From NCBI GenBank assembly GCA_023428135.1, contig JAEYZG010000003.1, positions 1 to 26,990 on the forward strand: a stretch of DNA of 26,990 nt, written 5' to 3'. Below are positions 8,050 through 15,056 of this stretch, in pieces; positions within the stretch are counted from its first letter, which is position 1; every line of letters begins with the position of its first letter. This DNA comes from Bacteroidota bacterium. GTDB taxonomy: Bacteria > Bacteroidota > Bacteroidia > Cytophagales > Cytophagaceae. Under the pieces are notes generated by a model. The model was not told where the DNA came from, did no database searches, and was given only the letters and a program-made list of their open reading frames with translations. The position numbers and the translations under genes are program-made.

Positions 8050-8080
8050 AAGTTTTAAGTAATAAGTTTTAAGTACTAAG
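8050..8080. repeat. Short direct repeat of AAGTTTTAAGTA type
   Basis: Directly after the stop codon the sequence AAGTTTTAAGTAATAAGTTTTAAGTACTAAGT repeats an about 15-base unit twice and a bit. Similar TTTTAAGT-rich sequence occurs at 23969-24060, so this is a dispersed low-complexity repeat of the genome. Confidence 0.6.
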
Positions 8081-8133
8081 TGGACGATTCCTGGATAGTG
8101 GCTGCTGCCTTTAGGAATTGTCCATTTTTTTTT
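8081..8133 (+). terminator. Intrinsic terminator of the T9SS-sorted protein gene
   Basis: TGGACGATTCCT (8081-8092) pairs with AGGAATTGTCCA (8113-8124), 12 bp with a single G-U pair, and is followed at once by nine T (8125-8133). It lies 32 bp past the stop codon, on the coding strand. This is a textbook factor-independent terminator. Confidence 0.92.
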
Positions 8134-8542
8134 CAGCATATAATTTTTTACAGATGCATCCTGAACCTTTTAACCTCCAACAATACGAAACATAAATTAT
8201 AACATTAAAAAGTGTTAGTTTCTTAAACCTATTCTTCCCTCAATTGAAAACACACCTTGGTAAAATACCTCATATGTGGATTCGAATCTTGCATACTTTT
8301 ACATTATAAGATTAACCTTTCAAGAAGTCCTGATCAACTAAAATTTAAGAGGGATATTCACTGAATACTGATTTTTCGGAAAGCCTGAAGCAAAAGCCAT
8401 TCGCTTGCATTTGACCGTGAAGATATTCCGTTTCCGAAAAGTAAAGTATTGATTATAGCTCTCAGAATGTTTCCATAGTCGAGGATAAAATGAAAGATCA
8501 TTGACAAGCATTCAAATAGTTTAATCATAAAAAATAATACAT
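8134..8542. other. Intergenic region upstream of the GNAT-like gene
   Basis: Contains no convincing gene. A 64-codon minus-strand frame at 8358-8552 and open stretches on the other strand around 8370-8480 have odd composition and no family I recognise; they may be repeat or remnant sequence. The promoter of the 8543 gene must lie here, but no good TAnnTTTG element was found. Confidence 0.5.
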
Positions 8543-9088
8543 ATGCAAACATACGTTGTAGATAATTTTTGCAGAAGAATTGATCTTGATCATCCCGAAG
8601 ATGGAAAAGAATTTGAGAAGCACTTTTACAAAGCTTTTAATAAGTTAAAGGAACAAAAATTTTTAAGAAGTATATGGAGCTGGGATGATGAGAAACAAAC
8701 CATCAGGTTTAAAATTCCGGGTGAACATGTAACTATGTATTCCTATAAAAATGATAAGGCACAAAGCGCTATTTATGTAGGCGGACTCTATGAACACAGC
8801 TATTGCCAATTCGACAAATTTGGTTTTCAGCCTCCTGTCACTGCAGAGAAATATGGTGAAATAATAACACTTTTCTCCACCATTGATTTTGATGGAAATC
8901 TATACAATCTGGAAAGGGTCTTTCTGAAAGAATATTGCTTTGAACAGGCAAGAGAACAAGGTTGTAGATTCCTGCTTGCCACTTGCACTCCTCAACTGCT
9001 CAGACTTTATCTGAAGTGGAATTTCAAAGTCATTGAGACCAGACATCTAGATGGTGCAACAAGGCATTTAATAAGAATTGATTTGTAG
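8543..9088 (+). CDS. GNAT-fold acyltransferase, N-acyl amino acid synthase (FeeM)-like
   Basis: A 181-residue cytoplasmic protein whose shape resembles the FeeM/autoinducer-synthase branch of the GNAT fold. These enzymes take an acyl chain from acyl carrier protein and attach it to an amino acid or similar amine. The C-terminal part, EQGCRFLLATCTPQLLRLYLKWNFKVIET (residues about 139-167), resembles the last strand-helix-strand of that group, where a residue string ending in LY-x-x-x-x-F is typical. The N-terminal half (WDDEKQTIRFKIPGE) is less diagnostic. There is no Shine-Dalgarno. The gene is single and convergent to the DUF4249/TonB pair, with a shared hairpin terminator between. A large acyl-ACP producing synthase is encoded 6 kb away, but no direct link is visible. 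It could instead be a GNAT protein of other specificity. Confidence 0.6.
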   Translation: MQTYVVDNFCRRIDLDHPEDGKEFEKHFYKAFNKLKEQKFLRSIWSWDDEKQTIRFKIPGEHVTMYSYKNDKAQSAIYVGGLYEHSYCQFDKFGFQPPVTAEKYGEIITLFSTIDFDGNLYNLERVFLKEYCFEQAREQGCRFLLATCTPQLLRLYLKWNFKVIETRHLDGATRHLIRIDL

Positions 9089-9105
9089 GAAAAGTTTCTT
9101 CAAAG

Positions 9106-9144
9106 GCTCCAGGAGTTATATATCATGTATATATTTCCTGGAGC
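9106..9144. terminator. Bidirectional hairpin terminator between convergent genes
   Basis: GCTCCAGGA (9106-9114) pairs perfectly with TCCTGGAGC (9136-9144), and the inner TATATA-type bases extend the stem to a three-base loop with one mismatch and two wobbles. It lies between the ends of the GNAT-like gene (+) and the DUF4249 gene (-), the expected place for a shared terminator. Long T-runs are absent on both sides, so efficiency may be moderate. Confidence 0.7.
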
Positions 9145-9167
9145 ATTGAAAATTTAAAAGTTAAGGT

Positions 9168-10055
9168 TTACTTCAGCATTGTCTTTATATTATGCTTCTG
9201 GTAAGAAGCAAATACGCCTAACCCTCCTTTTATATTCGTATAAATATTCTGAGGCTCAGAGAATGGATTATCCTGATAATTTGAATCATAACTTTTATAA
9301 TATTCATAGTAATTTCTGTCGGTATTCAGAAGGCTGAGTAAAATATCACTGAATTGTTTCCTTTCCAATGGCGTGTCTGCCTTGAAAGGTCCGAATTTTC
9401 CATTTTCGTATCCGATATCTTTAACCACAATAGTTTTCGTATCAAAATGCAAAACAGAATGGTTATTATATTGAGGATAATTATAATAAGTAGAGTCATA
9501 TAAAGCCCCTATCTCACCATAGATTCGATAATAGTTGTCCTGATTTTGTATATCATCCCACCACACAGATATCTGAAGGCTTTTACCTGAATAGCCATAT
9601 GTGCTCGAAGTTTCTACAGTATCCATTCTAAATGTGAGGCTGGAATTGATGGCTGAAGGAACAGTAGTTTCTGCTTCAGCATAAAGGCCTGCAGGAGTGG
9701 AAACTATGAGATGGTAAGTAGCTCCTGGAGCTATCGGAAAATGGGAAGTTGAAACTGTATAGGATGATAATTTTTCATCATAAAGAAGCGAAGTAGAAAG
9801 ACCATTACCCGATAATAATACAGAAGCGTCACTTATAGGAGGATTAACATTAAACATCTGATCGCTCTTTTGGTAAATCGGAACTGATTTTCCCACAAAT
9901 ATTTTAACTATTGTGTCTTGAGGCGAAATGTATCCTCCAATGACAAGCTTAGTTTCTATTTTGGGCATATCTTTTTCGTCTAATGTCCTGATACATGCTG
10001 ACAGCAAGGAAGACACACTTACGATAAAAATGATATTAAGAAATATACGAGTCAT
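9168..10055 (-). CDS. DUF4249 outer-membrane-associated lipoprotein
   Basis: A 295-residue lipoprotein. The N-terminus has a hydrophobic core (FLNIIFIVSVSSLLSAC) ending in a lipobox with Cys21. The mature part begins with KIETKLVIGGYISPQDT, followed by SVPIYQ and ISDASVLLSGNG, the pattern of DUF4249 proteins: an N-terminal Ig-like strand set with a later beta-rich domain. Length fits the family. Members are nearly always encoded beside a TonB-dependent receptor with a carboxypeptidase-regulatory-like domain, and here the start is only 6 bp after the receptor stop, so the two form an operon. The protein probably sits at the cell surface and helps the receptor, but the ligand is unknown. Confidence 0.9.
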   Translation of the reverse strand: MTRIFLNIIFIVSVSSLLSACIRTLDEKDMPKIETKLVIGGYISPQDTIVKIFVGKSVPIYQKSDQMFNVNPPISDASVLLSGNGLSTSLLYDEKLSSYTVSTSHFPIAPGATYHLIVSTPAGLYAEAETTVPSAINSSLTFRMDTVETSSTYGYSGKSLQISVWWDDIQNQDNYYRIYGEIGALYDSTYYNYPQYNNHSVLHFDTKTIVVKDIGYENGKFGPFKADTPLERKQFSDILLSLLNTDRNYYEYYKSYDSNYQDNPFSEPQNIYTNIKGGLGVFASYQKHNIKTMLK

Positions 10056-10061
10056 GTGAAA

Positions 10062-12395
10062 TTAAAATTTGAAGTTATAGGTTATTGAAGGGATGATAGG
10101 AAAAAGAGATACTTGTTTAATGACATTTCTGCCATTTTCAGTACTCATAAAATAGAAGTATGGATTTCTTCTTGAATAGGCATTGTATATGCTCAGATCC
10201 CATGTTCTTTCGCGTCCTGAAGGAAATTTCTTAATAAATTTAATGCCTACATCAAGCCTGTGATATGGTCTCATCCTGAACCCATTTTTCACTCCATAAT
10301 CTATAAGACTCCTGCTGCCAAAACCACTGTTGCCAGGATTATGCTCTACACTTCCATATGAAGCATTGGGAATGGTAATGGCATTGCCCGTTCCATAAAC
10401 CCAGGTCGCAGAAAGATGTACCTTATCAGAAAGCTTATATATTCCAACCAGTGAGATATCATGTCTTCTGTCGTATCGGGCATAGAATTTCTTTCCAAAA
10501 TTGACCGAGTCAAATTGCAATTGAGCCCATGATAAGGTGTATCCAATCCAACCAGAAAATTTTCCTGCTCTTTTATGAAGCAAAAATTCCAGACCATATG
10601 ACCAGCCTTGTCCCTGGGTAAGATTTTTCTTCCAACTGCTTTCATTCTTCTCTACTATGTCTTCAGATAATAAGAAGGTAGCCCCCTCTTTAAATCCTAC
10701 GCTTCTGTTGGTTTTCTTATAATATCCTTCCATGCTGAATACTAAATTCTTTCCGGGAAAATCCTTTGCCAATCCCAATGCTATTTGTTTTGACTGTGCT
10801 GGTTTTAAATTATCAGTTGTCGGCACCCACAGGTCTAATGGCAGACCAATTCCTCCGCTCGTCACCTGATGTATGTACTGATTCATTATTGCAAATCCCC
10901 CTTTAATGGCAATATTGTCTGTTAATTTATAACCTGCACTTATTCTGGGTTCCGGAAGTACATAACTTTTATTTTTCGTAATATAGCTGGACAATCGTAT
11001 TCCAGCATTGATTGTAAGTCTTGGGACAGGTTTGAAAATATCCTGAAGGTAAACTGAAGTCTCTACTGCTTGTATTTTATTGTCGACTTTTACATCATTA
11101 AAACCTGACTCGCGGTATGCTACAGCTTCCGGCTTAAAAGTGTGAAGTGTGGAAATCAATCCGATCTTTAACGAATGACTGGAGGATGCTGAAATATTGA
11201 ATTCATGTTTTAGTGAAATATCTTTTACATTGGAAAGGTAGCGCAGTTTATAGTTATCTGATTGGTATTTCTCATCTATATTAATATCAAATACATAATT
11301 ACTATAAATAAGTGATGTCTGAGAATTTACCTTATTACTATAAATATGTTCCCATGCCAGAGTACTTGCAGCATTACCCCAGCTTAACCCTGCCCGGGAA
11401 TCACTTTCACCATCTTTAAATCTAGCCCAGAATTTATCCTTACCAAAATATCCGCTCAGGTAAATCCTGTTTTTTGCATTAATGTCAAAATTGAATTTCC
11501 AGTTGAGGTCATAAAAAAAATAGCCCCCCTTGTTGTCAGATGAAAGAAACGGATACATCAATGCATCCAGATAAGTCCGACGGCCGGAAACAATAAAGGA
11601 AGATTTCCCTTTTTTTATCGGTCCTTCTACAGTGAGACGGGATGCAATCAGGCCGACGCCTCCTTCTGCATGTATTTTTTCACTGTTCCCATTTCTTATT
11701 TCCATATCAACTACCGAAGAAAGTCTTCCTCCATATTTTGCAGGAAATCCACCTTTGGTTAGTTCCACACTTTTGAGGGCGTCGCCATTAAAAGAAGAGA
11801 AAAATCCAAAGAGATGATAAGGGTTGTATACCGTTGCGTTATCAAGCTGGAAGAGATTTTCACCAGGACCTCCTCCCCTTACATATAAACCAGCTGTACC
11901 TTCACTTCCTTTTTGAACACCAGGCATTAGTTGAATGGTTTTCAAAACATCCTTCTCTCCCATTAGTGTTGGTACATCTTTAATTTGATCGATAGGGATT
12001 TCGATATTACTAATATCTGCCCCATCACTTACTGATTTATATCTCTTCCCTTCCACTATTACTTCTTTTATTTCAGCAGCTTCTTCTCCAAGAGATATAT
12101 CAAGCCTTACGTCGGCTTTAACGGTTACTATTTTTTTAACAGTGTTGTAACCTACAAATGAAAAGGTAATTTCGGCAGAATCAGAAGGTGAAACAGACAG
12201 GTTGTAATAGCCTTTTGCATCTGTGGTTGTTCCCTCACCTCCGGGAGATACCAGTATCATTACACCTGGCAAGGCTGCTTTGTTTCCTGCATCGCGCACA
12301 TGGCCACTTATTTTATACCGTATGTCTTGTGCGATGACTTTAGAATGTATTATTGAAATAAATAAAAAGAATTTCAGGTAACTTAAAAGTTTCAT
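10062..12395 (-). CDS. TonB-dependent receptor with CarboxypepD_reg-like domain
   Basis: A 777-residue outer-membrane receptor for energy-dependent uptake. A signal peptide covers residues 1-22 (cleaved near VIA-Q). Residues about 28-105 form a carboxypeptidase-regulatory-like (Ig-like) domain: KISGHVRDAGNKAALPGVMI to GYYNLSV and FVGYNTVKK. A plug domain follows (about 130-250) with DVLKTIQLMPGVQKGSEG, LYVRGGGPGENLFQLDNATV, and ELTKGGFPAKYGGRLSSVVD. The rest is a beta-barrel ending in ITYNFKF, with the terminal Phe typical of outer-membrane barrels. It is first in an operon with the DUF4249 lipoprotein. This subtype is generally not of the SusC size class, so it is unlikely to be a glycan utilisation SusC/D pair. 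The ligand is unknown. The upstream region contains repeated sites described separately, which may be regulatory. Confidence 0.93.
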   Translation of the reverse strand: MKLLSYLKFFLFISIIHSKVIAQDIRYKISGHVRDAGNKAALPGVMILVSPGGEGTTTDAKGYYNLSVSPSDSAEITFSFVGYNTVKKIVTVKADVRLDISLGEEAAEIKEVIVEGKRYKSVSDGADISNIEIPIDQIKDVPTLMGEKDVLKTIQLMPGVQKGSEGTAGLYVRGGGPGENLFQLDNATVYNPYHLFGFFSSFNGDALKSVELTKGGFPAKYGGRLSSVVDMEIRNGNSEKIHAEGGVGLIASRLTVEGPIKKGKSSFIVSGRRTYLDALMYPFLSSDNKGGYFFYDLNWKFNFDINAKNRIYLSGYFGKDKFWARFKDGESDSRAGLSWGNAASTLAWEHIYSNKVNSQTSLIYSNYVFDINIDEKYQSDNYKLRYLSNVKDISLKHEFNISASSSHSLKIGLISTLHTFKPEAVAYRESGFNDVKVDNKIQAVETSVYLQDIFKPVPRLTINAGIRLSSYITKNKSYVLPEPRISAGYKLTDNIAIKGGFAIMNQYIHQVTSGGIGLPLDLWVPTTDNLKPAQSKQIALGLAKDFPGKNLVFSMEGYYKKTNRSVGFKEGATFLLSEDIVEKNESSWKKNLTQGQGWSYGLEFLLHKRAGKFSGWIGYTLSWAQLQFDSVNFGKKFYARYDRRHDISLVGIYKLSDKVHLSATWVYGTGNAITIPNASYGSVEHNPGNSGFGSRSLIDYGVKNGFRMRPYHRLDVGIKFIKKFPSGRERTWDLSIYNAYSRRNPYFYFMSTENGRNVIKQVSLFPIIPSITYNFKF

Positions 12396-12635
12396 TATAA
12401 AAGTTGTTAAAAATTATCCTTTAAAATTATTAAAAAACAAATTATCAACGGGTTATCATTAGAGTTATTTTCTTTGAATCTGGAAAAATAAATTTTGGAG
12501 GGTTTAATATACCTTTTATTGCTCTCTGTGATTAAGTTTTCCTTAATTCGCTTTTGAAATTGCAACAAAAATTGGACGATAGATAATGTTGTTCAGAAGT
12601 TTCCTAAAAAATCCACTATATAACAGCCTGAAAAA

Positions 12636-12788
12636 ATGATTTGGCATCAGTTAAGTTGAATATTCCCCTTACGACGCATCTTAAAAAATAAATTTTAATG
12701 GAGTTTTAGATTTCCCCATTTTCAATATTTAGAACATTACAAAAGTTTACCAATATGATTTGACATCAGTCAAGTGAATTAAATATTC
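12636..12788. repeat. Pair of direct repeats ATGATTTGRCATCAGTYAAGT
   Basis: A 21-base element starting at 12636 recurs at 12755, differing at two positions, and both copies are followed by a GAATATTC-like tail (interrupted in the second). The copies are 119 bp apart, 220-380 bp upstream of the TonB receptor start. They may be operator sites or remains of a small duplication. Confidence 0.6.
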
Positions 12789-12799
12789 ACTTAACTGAT
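12765..12799. terminator. 15-bp inverted repeat downstream of the GAF gene
   Basis: ATCAGTCAAGTGAAT (12765-12779) pairs with ATTCACTTAACTGAT (12785-12799), one mismatch, five-base loop. It begins about 64 bp past the stop of the minus-strand GAF gene, so it could end the synthase operon, but no U-tract follows on the minus strand. A palindromic binding site for a dimeric regulator is an equally good reading. Confidence 0.5.
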
Positions 12800-12862
12800 A
12801 CACCTTAACAAATTGTATCAACAGAACTGTAACCATCTGCACTTAATAGCTTTATTTCAATA

Positions 12863-14245
12863 CTAAATTCCAGCTTTTGCTGTCAGTTCAATGTTGCTCT
12901 TCAGTTCCTGGATCTGACGCAGATATTCGGCTTCTTTTCTGCTGTTTTCTTCGTGGATTGCTTCCATTTCTTCGAGATTCTGACGTAGTTCTTCTTCCTG
13001 AGCACGCATATCTTCTGCCTGATGCATGGTCTGTTGTAACAGAAACGCTGTTTTCTCATTGATCCGGTTCGTATGAATAAAGGACGCAATTCCTTCTCCG
13101 GCTTTCGATAAAAACTCTATTTCATGAGGCTCCAGCTCATGGAAAAAAGCTATTTCTATGATTCCTTCTATTATATCATTTACAGCGAGTGGCATGATCA
13201 TTAATGCCTTTGGTGTATGCCCGCCCAGACCTGACGTGATCCTCATGTAATTTTCCGGGATATCGGTTATGTATATGTGCTGTCTTTCCAGATAAGTTTG
13301 GCCCAGAAGTCCTGCTTCAATGGGATTAAATTCCTGTTCAAGAAACTTTTTACGTTCATAAGCATAACAGGCAGCGAGCTTTATCTTATTACTATTCTCA
13401 CCTATATCTATCACATACAACCCTGCCTGATTCGCTTTCATGTATTTTACAATACCTGCAATGAGTTTATCATATATCTGTTCTGAGTTAGAGGTTCTCA
13501 GAATCCCAAGGATCATGGCGATCCCTTCTGTGATCCAGTTCCGGTTCTTTTCGAGCAATTGTACAGCTTCAATTTTTTTCAGATTCTCTCTCATCGCAGC
13601 TTCACTTTCCTCCAGTATCTTATTCTTTCTATTCATTTCCCTAATCAATTCTTCACTTTCATTTTCCGCTTTTTTATTCAGCATGGCTAATCCCCAGATA
13701 CAGCCCAATGCACAAATAATGGATAAAACAATGGTCAGCGTAGACAACCACCCTGTTCGTAATACTGTACTGTCAATATCCGATACAAACCATCCATTCG
13801 TAATAGGAAAAGTAACAATAATCAAAGCACATATAAGTGAAAGGCTGACCAAGGCTGCTCTCTCACGGAGATCATAGATCACAAAGGGGATCATTGTAAA
13901 ACTGAGTTCAATAAGATAGAGTGCCGGTAAGGGTTGCTCTCCATCGTTGCTCAGATAGGCGTTATAGATTGCGCCCAGCAAAATTGGCAGCAATGAGACA
14001 ATGAACCGGGAATAATAGATCCCTCCGTTCACGTTTAGAATAATCGCTACTACGCAGACGACCATCCCCACAGCGGGAAACATTGCCAGGTAACTAAAAT
14101 AAAAAATTGAAATGATCGTAAATGGCAGTGCAATTCCAAACAGCAACAAAAGGCAGATCAGATTGGTCGGATATACTCTTCGCTTCAGAAAATCGGGTAT
14201 ATCCTTATTAAGGCCAGCGTATAAAATCTTGTCAATTGTACTCAT
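12863..14245 (-). CDS. Multi-pass membrane protein with GAF domain and coiled coils
   Basis: A 460-residue membrane protein. The N-terminal about 190 residues hold about six hydrophobic helices (near 28-48, 52-72, 80-98, 108-124, 132-150 and 166-188). A cytoplasmic coiled coil follows (about 190-235, KAENESEELIREM), then a GAF domain (about 240-395; YDKLIAGIVKYMKANQAGLYVID and later IMPLAVNDIIEGIIEIA). The C-terminus is a second coiled coil rich in Glu and Gln (EEELRQNLEEMEA). In Bacteroidota such coiled coils usually lead into a PAS or histidine kinase domain, but here the protein stops with no kinase, cyclase or phosphatase. It is thus a sensor or scaffold without a visible output domain. 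The start overlaps the stop of the phosphopantetheinyl transferase by ATGA, which indicates translational coupling and the same operon as the large synthase. Ligand unknown. Confidence 0.8.
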   Translation of the reverse strand: MSTIDKILYAGLNKDIPDFLKRRVYPTNLICLLLLFGIALPFTIISIFYFSYLAMFPAVGMVVCVVAIILNVNGGIYYSRFIVSLLPILLGAIYNAYLSNDGEQPLPALYLIELSFTMIPFVIYDLRERAALVSLSLICALIIVTFPITNGWFVSDIDSTVLRTGWLSTLTIVLSIICALGCIWGLAMLNKKAENESEELIREMNRKNKILEESEAAMRENLKKIEAVQLLEKNRNWITEGIAMILGILRTSNSEQIYDKLIAGIVKYMKANQAGLYVIDIGENSNKIKLAACYAYERKKFLEQEFNPIEAGLLGQTYLERQHIYITDIPENYMRITSGLGGHTPKALMIMPLAVNDIIEGIIEIAFFHELEPHEIEFLSKAGEGIASFIHTNRINEKTAFLLQQTMHQAEDMRAQEEELRQNLEEMEAIHEENSRKEAEYLRQIQELKSNIELTAKAGI

Positions 14246-14994
14246 AAATTATATTGGTTGTTTATAGGATCTATTTTAGTAAGTTTAAGATGGGTTTCAG
14301 CAGGCAATGCCAGGCTGATCATTTTATCTATAAGTGTATAAGTGATCGATTTATACTGAATAAAATTTTTGAAATAGGAAACGTCAAATCCTTTTCCCAA
14401 CTCTACTCTCTCTATTTCCAAAAGCTGTAGCGGAATGGTAAGCCCTGTCTTTAACACTTTCGATAGCGCCTCCTTAGCTGTCCAGAAGCGGGTATAAGAA
14501 TATTTTGTTTCTTCCGGGAGTAAACGGGCAATAGAAATTTCTTCTCTTGTAAGCTGTGATCCGATCATCTCTTCTGCATCATGATGGATCATTTCAAGAT
14601 CAAGCCCCATCGGGAGTTCGTCCGGGAATACTATACAAACTGCAAATTCTTTACTATGTGAAATACTCACACTGATTGGCACATTCAACAGTGGTTGATT
14701 AAAAACTCCATGCCGGATTTTTATAGAAAGCAGATCTTTTATCCGGATATAATTTGCAACCGACATTTTGCAAACAAACCTGCTCCGAAGATACGATGCT
14801 CTCTGACGATCATTGTTCAATGACTTTAAATGATTACGCTCTTCCTGATCTAGGATTCTGTTTTCTTTTTCTTTCAACATTTCATATGCTATGTTAGTGA
14901 CCCCCAAAATTCCTTTGTAGACCACTCTTTCACGTCGCAGCGTAAGGTCAAATAAGTGAATAGGACCTTCTTTTTCTACGGTAATATCCAACAT
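14242..14994 (-). CDS. 4'-phosphopantetheinyl transferase, Sfp type
   Basis: A 250-residue enzyme that transfers the phosphopantetheine arm of CoA to a serine of carrier proteins. The family motifs are all present: ISVSISHSKE (about 107-116), the Mg-binding PMGLDLEMI with Asp132 and Glu134, and FWTAKEALSKVL with Glu175. Length is typical for the Sfp group rather than the shorter AcpS group. Its likely partner is the carrier domain of the synthase encoded directly upstream (Ser2102 there). The start is not preceded by a Shine-Dalgarno; instead AAACGAG abuts the ATG, downstream of a strong terminator. The gene overlaps the downstream GAF gene by four bases. Expression probably needs partial read-through from the synthase transcript. 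Confidence 0.92.
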   Translation of the reverse strand: MLDITVEKEGPIHLFDLTLRRERVVYKGILGVTNIAYEMLKEKENRILDQEERNHLKSLNNDRQRASYLRSRFVCKMSVANYIRIKDLLSIKIRHGVFNQPLLNVPISVSISHSKEFAVCIVFPDELPMGLDLEMIHHDAEEMIGSQLTREEISIARLLPEETKYSYTRFWTAKEALSKVLKTGLTIPLQLLEIERVELGKGFDVSYFKNFIQYKSITYTLIDKMISLALPAETHLKLTKIDPINNQYNL

Positions 14995-15005
14995 CTCGTT
15001 TCGAC

Positions 15006-15045
15006 AAAAATTAAAAACGAGGCAGTATCATTACTACCTCGTTTT
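15006..15045 (-). terminator. Intrinsic terminator / possible attenuator before the phosphopantetheinyl transferase
   Basis: On the minus strand AAAACGAGG (15045-15037) pairs with CCTCGTTTT (15022-15014), with an inner four-bp stem (AGTA/TACT on the plus strand) after one mismatch and a four-base loop. The hairpin is followed by a U-rich tract TAATTTTT reaching 15006. It starts 11 bp past the synthase stop. Its descending arm CTCGTTT can also pair with AAACGAG at 15001-14995, directly before the transferase start codon, giving two mutually exclusive structures. There is no room for a promoter between hairpin and start codon. Confidence 0.85.
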
Positions 15046-15056
15046 GATTATTTACC

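Larger units (their letters stand above)
12396..12862. other. Intergenic region between GAF gene and TonB operon, with repeats
   Basis: AT-rich spacer that must hold the promoter of the TonB/DUF4249 operon and the 3' end of the synthase operon. No protein-coding frame was found. It holds two copies of an ATGATTTG-R-CATCAGT-Y-AAGT element and a long inverted repeat, both listed separately. No TAnnTTTG promoter element is evident on the minus strand. Confidence 0.55.

Noticed and set aside
8358..8552. A 64-codon minus-strand frame overlapping the start of the GNAT-like gene
   Set aside because: It overlaps a well-supported gene start on the other strand and resembles no family.
10062..12395. 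SusC/SusD-type glycan uptake pair
   Set aside because: The receptor is smaller than usual SusC proteins and the partner is DUF4249, not a SusD-like protein.
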